A DNA stretch of 64,000 bases, from assembly GCA_963822825.1 (NCBI GenBank), contig CAWGIW010000001.1, forward strand, positions 124,001-188,000, read 5' to 3'. Made by a program: the position numbers and the translations under genes. Origin of the DNA: JAWWPY01 sp963822825 (GTDB lineage Bacteria > Actinomycetota > Actinomycetes > Streptosporangiales > Streptosporangiaceae). Of the stretch, positions 54,398-62,860 are shown piece after piece (position 1 is the first letter of the stretch; the number at the start of each line of letters is the position of its first letter). The notes below the pieces were generated by a model that saw only the letters and a list, made by a program, of their open reading frames with translations, ran no database searches and had not been told where the DNA came from.

Positions 54398-56290
54398 ATG
54401 TCCGTACGCGGCACCCGGATTCCGGCGCACCTGCAACTGCCCATCGCCGGAGTGACGCCGCCGCCGACCGAGAAGGACGGGCAGCGGCTTTTCCCGACCG
54501 GAAACTTCCGCTTCTTCCGGCCGGTCTACAAGGACAAGACACCGCCGTGCAACAACGCCTGTCCCACCGGCGAGCAGATCCAGAAGTACCTCGACTACGT
54601 GAAGCACGAGCGCTACCTCGACGGCTACCTGACGATCATGGAAGACAACTCGATGCCGTCGGTGACCGGCCGGGTCTGCTACCACCCGTGCGAGACCGCC
54701 TGCAACCGGGCCGCGCACGACGAGCCCATCGGCATCCGCTCCGTCGAGCGTTTCCTCGGTGACTACGGGCTGGCGCTGCCCAAAGACCCGATCGCCGAAT
54801 CCCTGCCCACGCTCAACGGCACCACGGTCGCGATCGTCGGCTCGGGTCCCGCGGGCCTGGCCTGCGCGTACCACCTGCGGCGGCGCGGCTACTCGAGCGT
54901 CATTTTCGAGGCGCTGGACAAGCCGGGCGGCATGCTCCGCGCGGGTATCCCGCACTGGCACCTGCCGGAGGAGATTCTCGACGCCGAGATCGCCAAGCTG
55001 GTCGCGTTCGGCGGCATCGAGATCCGCTGCGGCGTCCGGGCCGGCCAGGACATCAGCTGGGACGAGTTGCGCAACTACCCCGCGACGTTCCTCGCCCTCG
55101 GCCAGGACGTGGGCAAGCGGCTGCCGATCGAGGGGATCCAGTCCCGCGGGGTCGGGGGTGCCCTGGAGTTCCTCCGCGAGGCCGGTCTCGGCCGCCCCGT
55201 GCAGGTCGGCCGCCAGGTCCTGGTCATCGGCGGCGGCAACACCGCCTCGGACGCCGCCCGCTCGGCCATCCGGCTGGGGGGCGGCGAGGCCGTCATCGTC
55301 TCGCTGGAGTCCGAGGACGAATTGCTGATCGTCCCCGAGGACCTCGAGCAGGCCCGTGAGGAAGGGGTGGCCCTCGCGCCGAACACCTCCCTGGTGCGGG
55401 TCCTGTCCGAAGACGGCCATGTCACCGGGGCCGTGGTCTGCGAGGCCAGGCTCAAGAAGGACGACAGCGGCGCGGTGAGCCCGGAGATGGTGCCCGGCAC
55501 CGAACGGGAAGTCCCCTGCGACACCATCCTGGTCGCCATCGGCCAGGTCCAGCAGCTGGAATGGCTCCCTGAGCACCTGGGCGAGCGCGGGATCATCACC
55601 GCGGACGAGCACGGCCGGGTCGAAGGGAACGTCTTCGTCGGCGGCGACGTGATGCGCGGCCCGTCGATGGTGGTGGACGCGCTCGGCGACGGCAAGCGGG
55701 CCGCCCGCGACATCGACCGCGTGCTCACCGCGCAGGCCCTCGGCCCGGAGCCGGAGGTCGAGGTCATGCCGTACGAGGGGCTGAACTCCGCCTACTTCAG
55801 GCACGCACCGCGCATCGACGCCCCCCTCTCCCCCGCGGGCGAGCGGCGGCGCAGCCAGAAGGTCGAGGTCACCCTGGCCTACAGCCAGGAGCAGGCGGTC
55901 GCGGAGTCGGACCGCTGCATGAGCTGCGGGGTCTGCAACGGCTGCGACAACTGCTACATCGTCTGCCCGGACGTCAGCGTCCTGCGGGACGCGCGGGAGA
56001 ACGGCCATTACTCGATCCGGACCACCTACTGCAAGGGCTGCCTGGTCTGCGTCCAGGAATGCCCGACCGGCTGCCTGGAGAAGGTGCCGGAAATGGACTT
56101 CGACGACCCGGCCGACGTCACCCGGATGGAAACCGCGTTCGCCCCCTACGACGGCGCGCACGCTGAGCAGTCGGCATTCACGAAACAGCTCATTGAGGAG
56201 ACAATCGCCGAGTATGACGCGGCCCGGCGGCAGACTGTCCCTGACAACGGGAAAATCCACTCCAACGGAGATTCCGGGGTGAATCAATGA
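54398..56290 (+). CDS. GltD-like FAD/NAD(P) oxidoreductase fused to delta-type 2x[4Fe-4S] ferredoxin
   Basis: The 630-residue protein has three parts. Residues 45-130: GltD-type N-terminal Fe-S domain with C51, C55, C94, C98 and C102. Residues 140-480: two dinucleotide folds, FAD site VAIVGSGPAGLACAYHLRRR (about 144-163) and NAD(P) site VLVIGGGNTASDAARSA (about 273). Residues 505-580: bacterial ferredoxin, CMSCGVCNGCDNCYIVCP and YCKGCLVCVQECPTGCLE, eight Cys for two clusters as in delta subunits of POR. In Moorella the delta part is fused to gamma; here it is fused to the flavoprotein. This implies electron flow from the TPP enzyme through ferredoxin clusters to flavin and NAD(P). The stop overlaps the alpha start (ATGA). 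Confidence 0.85.
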   Translation: MSVRGTRIPAHLQLPIAGVTPPPTEKDGQRLFPTGNFRFFRPVYKDKTPPCNNACPTGEQIQKYLDYVKHERYLDGYLTIMEDNSMPSVTGRVCYHPCETACNRAAHDEPIGIRSVERFLGDYGLALPKDPIAESLPTLNGTTVAIVGSGPAGLACAYHLRRRGYSSVIFEALDKPGGMLRAGIPHWHLPEEILDAEIAKLVAFGGIEIRCGVRAGQDISWDELRNYPATFLALGQDVGKRLPIEGIQSRGVGGALEFLREAGLGRPVQVGRQVLVIGGGNTASDAARSAIRLGGGEAVIVSLESEDELLIVPEDLEQAREEGVALAPNTSLVRVLSEDGHVTGAVVCEARLKKDDSGAVSPEMVPGTEREVPCDTILVAIGQVQQLEWLPEHLGERGIITADEHGRVEGNVFVGGDVMRGPSMVVDALGDGKRAARDIDRVLTAQALGPEPEVEVMPYEGLNSAYFRHAPRIDAPLSPAGERRRSQKVEVTLAYSQEQAVAESDRCMSCGVCNGCDNCYIVCPDVSVLRDARENGHYSIRTTYCKGCLVCVQECPTGCLEKVPEMDFDDPADVTRMETAFAPYDGAHAEQSAFTKQLIEETIAEYDAARRQTVPDNGKIHSNGDSGVNQ

Positions 56291-57570
56291 CCACCGTGCA
56301 TGTCGAGGGCGCCTGGTCGGAGCAACCCGCCTACGGTCCGGGCCTGCGGACACCCGTCGGTGAGCAGCGGCTGGCCGAACTGGCCGGGACGCGCAAGCGC
56401 CTGAACGGGTGCGCGGCCGCGGCCTACGCCGCCCTGTACGCCAACGTCAACGTGATCACGGCGTACCCGATCCGGCCGTATACCGCGATCATGATGAACC
56501 TGGCCCAGTTCATCGCGGACGGCATCCTGGATGCCGAGTACATCACCGCCGATGGAGAGCACGCCCAGCTGTCGGCCGCGTTCGGCGCGGGGTCGTGCGG
56601 GGCGCGCGCCTTCACCGGCTCCTCCGGGGTCGGCGTGACGTACGCGTATGAGATGTACTCGATCATTTCTGGCGCGCGCATCCCGATCCAGATGACGATC
56701 GCCGACCGCACCCTCGACCCGCCCGGCGACTTCGGCTCGGAGCACACCGACGCGCTGTGCACCCGCGACATGGGCTGGCTGATGGGCTGGGCGGCGACTC
56801 CGCAGGAGGTGTTCGACAAGACCCTCATCGCCTACGCCATCGGCGAGGACCCGCGGGTGCTGCTGCCGCAGATGGTCGTGCAGGACGGGTACTTCGTCTC
56901 GCACATCTCGGGCGAGGTGGAGATGCCGTCGGCGGCCCAGGTTGACTCCTACCTTCCCCCATACCGGCTGCCGTTCCCGCTCGACCCCCGGCACCCGGTG
57001 TCGCATGGCCCGCAGATTCACCCCTCGCAAGGGCCGCCACTCCAGCTGGAACGGGCCCGGGCCATGGAGGACGCCATCCCCGTCATCCGGGACAAGACTG
57101 ATGAGTTCGCCCGGGTGTTCGGCCGCCAGTACGCGCACTTCGTCGAGGAGTACATGCTGGAGGACGCGGAGATCGCGATCGTGATCTCGGGCGGCCACTC
57201 GGTGACCTGCCGCGCCGCCATCAACCGGCTGCGCGAGCGGGGCATCAAGATCGGGATGGCCCGGCTGCTGTGGGTTCGCCCCTTCCCGAGCGAGGACCTG
57301 CGGGCCGCGCTGCGCGGCGTGAAGGCGGTCGGCGTGGTGGAGACCAACCTGGGCCTCGGCGGCCCGACGTACGGCGGCATCCTCGCCCCGGAGGTGACCA
57401 CCGCCCTGTATCACGCGGCGAATCGCCCGCTGGTGACGTCGTTCATGGCCGGGCTCGGTGGTGAGACCGTGCCGACCGCCGAGTTCGAGTGGATGGCGGG
57501 CAAGCTCACCCAGGCCGTCGGGCGCGGCAGCGTCGAGAAGCCCACGCACTGGGTTGGGTTCGAGGAATGA
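56287..57570 (+). CDS. Oxalate-oxidoreductase-like alpha subunit (TPP-dependent 2-oxoacid oxidoreductase)
   Basis: The 427-residue protein has the PFOR domain I (about 40-230) and domain II (about 260-390, IAIVISGGHSVTCRAAIN, VRPFPSEDLRAALRG). The substrate loop reads ITAYPIRPYT where most members have YPITPS. Tyr60, Arg63, Arg141 (IADRTLDPP) and Phe149 (GDFGSEHTD) keep the spacing of Tyr28, Arg31, Arg109 and Phe117 that I recall as oxalate-binding residues of Moorella oxalate oxidoreductase (constant offset 32). The extra positive charges suit a dianionic substrate. It pairs with the beta subunit 77 bases downstream. The assignment to oxalate rests on these residues and the OFA-type transporter nearby. 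Confidence 0.75.
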   Translation: MTTVHVEGAWSEQPAYGPGLRTPVGEQRLAELAGTRKRLNGCAAAAYAALYANVNVITAYPIRPYTAIMMNLAQFIADGILDAEYITADGEHAQLSAAFGAGSCGARAFTGSSGVGVTYAYEMYSIISGARIPIQMTIADRTLDPPGDFGSEHTDALCTRDMGWLMGWAATPQEVFDKTLIAYAIGEDPRVLLPQMVVQDGYFVSHISGEVEMPSAAQVDSYLPPYRLPFPLDPRHPVSHGPQIHPSQGPPLQLERARAMEDAIPVIRDKTDEFARVFGRQYAHFVEEYMLEDAEIAIVISGGHSVTCRAAINRLRERGIKIGMARLLWVRPFPSEDLRAALRGVKAVGVVETNLGLGGPTYGGILAPEVTTALYHAANRPLVTSFMAGLGGETVPTAEFEWMAGKLTQAVGRGSVEKPTHWVGFEE

Positions 57571-57646
57571 TGACCACCCCGGCCGCACCGGAAACCACCG
57601 CGAGCCCGCCCGCCGCCAGCCAGCACAGGACGCAAGGAGCCCACTG

Positions 57647-58738
57647 ATGGCCATCGAAGTCACCCGCCAGTACCTCCCGCTGCTGGACGAGGAGGGCCGC
57701 GGCGCGGCCACCGACGATGAGGCCGGCCGGGACCGGCACTACCTGCCCGACATGCCCGACGAGGATCCCTACCAGGCCGGCCACCGGACCTGCGCCGGGT
57801 GCGGGCCGGCCATCGAGTACCGGTGGGTGCTCAAGGCGGCCGGCCAGGACACGGTCGTCGCTGGCCCCACGGGCTGCATGTACGTGGCGAACTCGACCTA
57901 CCTGTGCACGCCGTACACGGTGCCGTGGGCGCACACACCGATCGCCAGCGGCGGCTCGTTCACCTCCGGCATGGCCGCGGGTTACGAGGCGATGATCCGC
58001 AAGGGGCGCCACCCCGGCCCGTACCCCAACCTCATCGTGATGGCCGGCGATGGCAGCGCCGCCGACATCGGGCTCGGTTCCATCTCCGGCGCGCTGTACC
58101 GCAACCACGACGCGCTGTTCATCTGCTACGACAACGAGTGCTACGCGAACACCGGGATCCAGGTGTCGCCGACCACGCCGTATGCGGGCCTGACCACGTT
58201 CACGCCGTTCGGCAAGGCCAACCCGGCGGGCAAGGTGCTGCCGCCGAAGAACCTGGCCAAGATGATGGCGGAGGGACACCCGCACTGCTACGTGGCGACC
58301 ACCACGGTCGGCTATCCGGTCGACTTGATAAACAAAACCCGCAAGGGCCTCAACCTGCGCGGCGCCGCGTTCATGCACTGCTACACGCCGTGCCAGAAGG
58401 GCTGGGTCTACCAGACCTCGATGACGGTCGAACTCGGCCGCCGGGTGGTGGAGGCCGGGCTGTTCCCGGTCTGGGAGTACGAGCCGGAGACGCGGGAATA
58501 CCACTACTTCCACCCGCCGGTCCAGCGCCCGGTCACCGACTACCTGGCCATGCAGGGCCGGTTTGCGCACATGCTGCCCGAGCACGTGGCCGCCGCGCAG
58601 GTGGCCGCCAACCGCAACTGGCAGGACATCGGCATGGACGTCCCCGCCGAGTTGCGCGAGGGCGAGGACCCGGAGAAGCACGCCCGGCTTAAGGAGGAGC
58701 ACTACTCGATGCCGCTGAACCGGGGCGTCGGCGCCTGA
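57647..58738 (+). CDS. TPP-binding beta subunit of the 2-oxoacid oxidoreductase
   Basis: The 363-residue protein has the TPP motif GDGSAADIGLGSISGALYRN followed by YDNECYANTGIQVS, that is GDG to N about 28 residues later, as in POR beta subunits. Cys residues in HRTCAGCGPA and in CYTPCQKGW can form the [4Fe-4S] cluster near TPP; GCMYVANSTYLCTPY is close by. AAGGAG lies 7 bases before ATG 57647. The C-terminal 80 residues (YFHPPVQRPVTDYLAMQGRF onward) match the tail of this subunit type. It follows alpha and completes the alpha-beta-gamma-delta set. Confidence 0.85.
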   Translation: MAIEVTRQYLPLLDEEGRGAATDDEAGRDRHYLPDMPDEDPYQAGHRTCAGCGPAIEYRWVLKAAGQDTVVAGPTGCMYVANSTYLCTPYTVPWAHTPIASGGSFTSGMAAGYEAMIRKGRHPGPYPNLIVMAGDGSAADIGLGSISGALYRNHDALFICYDNECYANTGIQVSPTTPYAGLTTFTPFGKANPAGKVLPPKNLAKMMAEGHPHCYVATTTVGYPVDLINKTRKGLNLRGAAFMHCYTPCQKGWVYQTSMTVELGRRVVEAGLFPVWEYEPETREYHYFHPPVQRPVTDYLAMQGRFAHMLPEHVAAAQVAANRNWQDIGMDVPAELREGEDPEKHARLKEEHYSMPLNRGVGA

Positions 58739-58850
58739 AGGCTCGCCCCGTGGACCCCGCGAAGCGGACGGGGGGTTCCGGGCCATTTGGAGTCCGGGGT
58801 CCCCCCCGGAAACGCTGTGCCCCCCAGGCCAGCACAGCAGAAGGAACGTG

Positions 58851-59264
58851 ATGCCCGCGCAATGGCAGATCAGCTTCGACCACGGTCATCAGCAGCGTTA
58901 CCTGCCCGACCGGCGTGCCGTGCTGACCTATGTGCTGGCCATCGGGCCCAAGGCGGCCAGTCAGCGGTTTGAGGTGTTCACCGAGACGGCACCCATCCGG
59001 CTGGCCGACGGCTCGTCGGGCGGGCGGGCCTTCTCGCTCGTCGAGGTGATCGACTTGGCCCGGCCGGGCGAACCGGAACGGCTCCGCGCCGAGCTTTCCG
59101 CGCTCACCGTGTCGGCCGCACCCGCCGCCTCAACCACGTCGGCCGCACCTGCTGCGCCAATCACACCGGCCGCACCCGTTGCATCAACCACATCCGCCAC
59201 TCCGGCCGCGCCCGCCACCCCAACGGCACCGGCTGGCCTTTCCGTTGAGGAAGGTCGGTTATGA
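58851..59264 (+). CDS. Small conserved protein of the oxidoreductase operon
   Basis: From ATG 58851 (AAGGA 7 bases before) the product has 137 residues. The first 90 form a compact beta-rich domain (WQISFDHGHQQRYLPDRRAV, VLAIGPKAASQRFEVFTETA). The rest is a low-complexity Ala/Thr/Pro tail of about 40 residues built on APAA-ST repeats. No known family is recognised. It overlaps the next gene by 4 bases (ATGA), which suggests joint function, perhaps assembly or regulation of the enzyme. Confidence 0.65.
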   Translation: MPAQWQISFDHGHQQRYLPDRRAVLTYVLAIGPKAASQRFEVFTETAPIRLADGSSGGRAFSLVEVIDLARPGEPERLRAELSALTVSAAPAASTTSAAPAAPITPAAPVASTTSATPAAPATPTAPAGLSVEEGRL

Positions 59265-59554
59265 GCGAACCGAACGGCCAGCTCACGCCGGGCCCCGGAG
59301 CGAGGATCATCCCGCTGATGCCAGGCGTGGCCAGGCCCACCGGCGGACGCCGCGAGCAGCTTCGCGAAGCGGTGGCCCAGGTGGTCAGCCACCTGGTGAT
59401 CAAGAACGTGCCCCCGGAGCAGCGGTTGCCGCTCTTTGACCAGGCCGCCGAACTACTCGAGGAGGCCGGCTGGGGCCTCGACGAGCTCTACGAAGCAGCC
59501 AGCGATACGCACAAGCAGAGCGCCCTCTTCCAGGCGCTGGGGCTGGAGACCTGA
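59261..59554 (+). CDS. Small conserved protein of the oxidoreductase operon
   Basis: The 97-residue protein has a disordered start and a helical core (GRREQLREAVAQVVSHLVIK, LFDQAAELLEEAGWGLDELY, AASDTHKQSALFQALGLE). No cysteines, no membrane helix. Its start overlaps the preceding stop. Function unknown. The operon seems to end here. Confidence 0.65.
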   Translation: MSEPNGQLTPGPGARIIPLMPGVARPTGGRREQLREAVAQVVSHLVIKNVPPEQRLPLFDQAAELLEEAGWGLDELYEAASDTHKQSALFQALGLET

Positions 59555-59937
59555 GGACCGAAGGCCCCGTGCAGCAAGCACTGTGGCCTGCGGACCGGAT
59601 CTGGAGGCGTACATGGCGGATCGACGGAGATGCCGCCGCCACCGGACGCAGCACGGCCCGGTGGCGGGAACCTGGGCGTCAAGAGGCCCGCCGCGGCGGC
59701 CAGGACCAAGGGCGCCGCGCAGATCCCTCCCAGAACCCAGCACGGCGCCCCTGCCCTTAACCCGGCTGGGACCCCAGGATGCAATCCCGGGTCCAACGCA
59801 GCCTTGATCGATACCAACCTCCGTGCCGTCTCGTGAATTCCGGCGGGACGACCCCCGAGCACAGCAGCCGGCCTGGCATCCGCGGGCCGGGAACACGAGC
59901 CAACAGCGTCTCGTACGAGAGGTATCGGTGGCGACCC
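59555..59937. other. Intergenic before the transporter gene
   Basis: The 380 bases are GC-rich with only low-complexity frames. The palindrome TCTCGTACGAGA at 59909-59920, 17 bases before the transporter ATG, is a candidate operator. Confidence 0.5.
59909..59920. promoter_or_regulatory. 12-bp perfect palindrome before the transporter
   Basis: TCTCGTACGAGA sits 17 bases upstream of the transporter ATG where a repressor would block expression. Which regulator binds is unknown; the GntR gene at 61809 is the nearest candidate. Confidence 0.4.
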
Positions 59938-61387
59938 ATGGGCGCATCAACCGAATATGCAAGCTACCAAGAGGTAACCAACGCGACCGGCCGGGTCTTC
60001 CGGGTCGGTGAGGAACCAAAACAGATCCTCGGCTACAGCCGAGGAGTCGTGATCATGGCGGCCTGGCTGGCGATGTGCCTGGCGGGCCTGCTGGAATACA
60101 CATGGGCCGCGCTCGCTCCCTCGCTCGCGCCGGCGCATCACTGGGGACCGGCGCCAACGTTCTGGCTGTTCTCCTTCTTCGTCATCTTCGAGTCGTTCGT
60201 CCAGATAGGCACCGGCTACCTGCGCAACCGCGGGCTCCTCAACGTCCGGTGGGCCACGATCATCGGCGGCATCGTCTGCGGCCTCTTCGGGTACGTGATG
60301 GCTGGCCTACTCGACCTCGATCTGGACGGCGTACTTGGTTACGCACTTACTCGGTGGCATCGGCTCCGGGATGGTGTACTCGAGCTGCATCAACATCGTG
60401 GCCAAGTGGTATCCGGAGAAGAAGGGCTGGCGGACTGGGTTTGTGAACGGCGGATGGGCGTACGGCTCGGTGCCGTTCATCATCGCCATCGGCGGGTTCA
60501 ACTCCGGCGGCGGAGCCACCATCATGACCCCGGCGCACGCGAAGCACTTCATCATCATCCAGGGCATCATCATGACGGTCGGCATCGTTCTGGCCGGCTT
60601 CTCCCTGAAGGATCCGCCGAAGAACTGGTGGCCGAAGTCGGTTGACCCGCTGAACTGGCAGAAGTTCCGGAAGACCGCCCGGGACCTGATCGCCAACCCG
60701 CCGGCCCTCCGGCATTACAACCTGGGTGAGATGTGGCGCACGCCGCAGGCCAAGTGGATCGGAATACAGTACGCCTGCTACGTCGGCTGTTCCCTGTTCG
60801 GCGTGGCCTACTACTACGGGTTCGGCAGCGCCATGAAACTGGGCACGTACGCCGTGGTTGGCGGGGCGGCCGGTTTCGCGCTCGCTGACGGCATCTTCAG
60901 GCCGTTCTACGGATGGCTGTCCGAGTACATCAGCCGCCGGAAAACGATGATGTATGCGTACTCGGGCAACGTGGTCTTCCAGTTGCTCGCGTTGTGGGCG
61001 GGTGAATCGCACAATGGCTTGCTGTTCGCCATCTGCGCGGTGGTCTCCGGCGGCCTGTCCGGCGCCAACTTCCCGATGACCGCGGCGATGGTCGCCGACT
61101 ACTACGGCGAGAACAACAACGCGATCAACTACGGATCCATCTACGCGTGGAAGGCGCTCGGCGGCAGCTTCGCTGGCGGTGGCGCGGCGCTGGTCATGAC
61201 CGGCACGCTGTACGGGAACGCGACCTTCCACTGGGCCCGTGGGTTCTTCTTCGGCGCCGCACTCGGCTTGATCGCCATGCTGATCGTGACGTTCTTCTGC
61301 AAGCGGCCGACCGTGGAACAGATGGAGGCGGCCGTGCGGGTGTCCGCGGAAAAGGAGGCCCACAAGGCCAAGCCAGTGACCGCCTAG
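59938..61387 (+). CDS. OFA-type (oxalate/formate) MFS transporter (one frameshift)
   Basis: ATG 59938 starts a protein of about 480 residues with 12 expected helices. The first frame gives MAAWLAMCLAGLLEYTWAAL, FWLFSFFVIFESFVQIGTGY and WATIIGGIVCGLFGYVMAGL. A one-base break near 60310-60340 leads to LLGGIGSGMVYSSCINIVAK, YPEKKGWRTGFVNGGWAYGS and, later, FYGWLSEYISRRKTMMYAYS. Helix 4 with G-G-x-G-x-G and the motif WYPEKKGWRTG are hallmarks of OFA-family oxalate/formate transporters. With the adjacent oxidoreductase this points to oxalate uptake. A frame break in an otherwise clean gene suggests a sequence error. Confidence 0.75.
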
Positions 61388-61415
61388 CGAGCCAAATCAT
61401 GATCATCTAGTGGGG

Positions 61416-61468
61416 CCATGATCGTGGTGCATTCGACGCGTCTACCGCGCAATGCACCACGATCATGG
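61416..61468. terminator. Perfect 18-bp inverted repeat after the transporter
   Basis: CCATGATCGTGGTGCATT and AATGCACCACGATCATGG are separated by 17 bases. It lies 28 bases after the transporter stop and could be a strong terminator. The right arm carries an ATG in frame with the next gene, so it could also control that gene's translation. Confidence 0.65.
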
Positions 61469-61512
61469 AACGATGCCCGGTTGGCGCACCCCACGGCAGA
61501 ACGGAGCAGCCG

Positions 61513-61785
61513 GTGACATCTCACCTTCCGTACGAGCTGAAGCTGCCCCTTGCCCCGTACCGGTTCGTCTGGCGGGATGAGCCCGCGGTGGACGCCGAGA
61601 AGCACGGCGGGACTGGATACGCCGAGGAGCGCTATACCCACGCGGATGGCACTACCACGATCATCCGCGAGTACCAGGCGGACGGCTCGTACCACATCAT
61701 GTCGGACCGGGGCGAGATCGAGCTGATCGACAACGCGGGAAACCCCTACGCCCCGGACCCGATCAGCGTCGTCCGGCTGCCTTGA
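61513..61785 (+). CDS. Small conserved protein near the transporter
   Basis: From GTG 61513 the product has 90 residues: LPYELKLPLAPYRFVWRDEP, YAEERYTHADGTTTIIREYQ and ADGSYHIMSDRGEIELIDN, a beta-rich, charged, single-domain protein without signal peptide. An in-frame ATG at 61465 lies inside the hairpin arm and would add 16 residues. Not recognised as a known family. It is convergent with the GntR gene. Confidence 0.6.
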   Translation: MTSHLPYELKLPLAPYRFVWRDEPAVDAEKHGGTGYAEERYTHADGTTTIIREYQADGSYHIMSDRGEIELIDNAGNPYAPDPISVVRLP

Positions 61786-61808
61786 GGCGCTCCTGCCGTT
61801 TGCGGCCG

Positions 61809-62505
61809 CTATTCACCGGGCGCGGCGGCAGGCGGGTGATGGGCCGACCGGGTGCGCTCAGTGTGCCGGCGCGCGACCTCACTCGCCTTCTCCGCGTCCC
61901 CCGCCTCCACGGCGTTCGACGAGTTGCTGGTGCTCGGCCCACGACTCCTGGGCGCGCAACGGCGCGACAATCCGGTAGTACCACCGGACGCGCCGGCTCA
62001 CGATGCCAGCCAGTTGGGCCAGCACGGCATTGCCCGCCACGCTCGCCAGTTCGGCGTGAAATTCATTGTTGGCGGCGACGATGCGCTCCGTGTCCCCGGA
62101 CGCGACCGCGATCTCGCCGTCCCGCCAGATCGCCCGGAGCCGGGCTACCCCTTCGGGGCTGGCCGAGCGCGCGGCCAGCCTGGCCGTCTCGATCTCTAGC
62201 AGTTCCCGGACGTCCAGCAGTTCATCCACTTCCTGGTCGGTGGGCACGTGGACGAACGCACCCTGACTGGGCCGCAGGTCAACCCAGCCCTCCGCCTCCA
62301 GGCGGTGCAGCGCCTCGCGGACCGGCTGGCGGCTCACGCCTAGCTGGCGGGCGAGTTCTGTCTCCACCAGATGCTCCCCGGGACCCAGCCTGCCCCCGAC
62401 AACCAGTTCCACGAGTGCCTCGTATACCGACTGGCGCAATGGCACCGGCCGCTGCACGGGGGTGATGACCCCTGCTTGGTCTGCCGATCCCGCATCTACG
62501 GTCAT
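61809..62505 (-). CDS. GntR/FadR-family regulator (one frameshift near the end)
   Basis: The protein starts at ATG 62505. The winged HTH covers about residues 15-85 (LRQSVYEALVELVVGGRLGP, LARQLGVSRQPVREALHRLE, WVDLRPSQGAFV) and the FCD effector domain follows (VDELLDVRELLEIETARLAA, ANNEFHAELASVAGNAVLAQ). FCD regulators sense small organic acids. The frame breaks near 61905: as read it ends at 61879, but one base restores AVEAGDAEKASEVARRHTER and a stop at 61809, the usual FCD end. It faces the transporter and oxidoreductase genes and is the obvious regulator of the locus. Confidence 0.8.
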
Positions 62506-62532
62506 GCCGATCTCCCCACGGCCACCGATTTA

Positions 62533-62552
62533 GCATATCGGCCGCTGTATGC
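62533..62552. promoter_or_regulatory. Operator-like palindrome upstream of the GntR gene
   Basis: GCATATCGGCCGCTGTATGC has GCATA/TATGC halves 10 bases apart, extended by TTTAGCATA-like and TATGCAAAA flanks. It lies 28 bases before the GntR start, where autoregulation is expected. Confidence 0.5.
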
Positions 62553-62860
62553 AAAATGCGGGCGGCCCCCACGCGCCGAACCCGTAGGCGCTACCCGGCG
62601 GGCAATCCGGCATTCCGTGCCTTGGTGCGGGGGTCTGTGCCATCGGTAGGCCGCGCCGTCCGGTGGGCCGCGCCCGTCGGGGGAGCCGCACCCGTCGGTG
62701 GGCCATGCCCCTCGGGAGGGCCGCGCCCCGCCGGGTGCCGTGCTGGCGTCGCGATGGGCTGGCGTGGGTGCCGCGCCGCGTGGAGCCATGTATCTAACAA
62801 ACCATTATCCTGTCCATCAAATCGGGGCAAAACCATCGCTACCCCCGCTAGTTTGCCGCC
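62553..62860. other. Intergenic, divergent promoter region
   Basis: It separates the GntR gene from the deacetylase gene. Direct near-repeats of CGTCGGTGGGCC/CGTCGGGGGAGCC type occur around 62650-62710; no gene seen. Confidence 0.4.

Noticed and set aside
54305..56353. 682-codon minus-strand frame opposite the flavoprotein gene
   Set aside because: The plus strand encodes clear FAD, NAD(P) and ferredoxin motifs; the antisense frame is a third-codon-position GC artefact.
53602..58738. Pyruvate or 2-oxoglutarate:ferredoxin oxidoreductase
   Set aside because: The YPITPS-type loop and standard gamma Gly-loop are altered, oxalate-type Arg residues are present and an OFA-like transporter is adjacent. 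Not excluded for another small dianionic 2-oxoacid.
59555..59937. Small Pro/Ala-rich gene of 68 codons (59630-59836)
   Set aside because: Low complexity, no good ribosome-binding site and overlapping frames on both strands.
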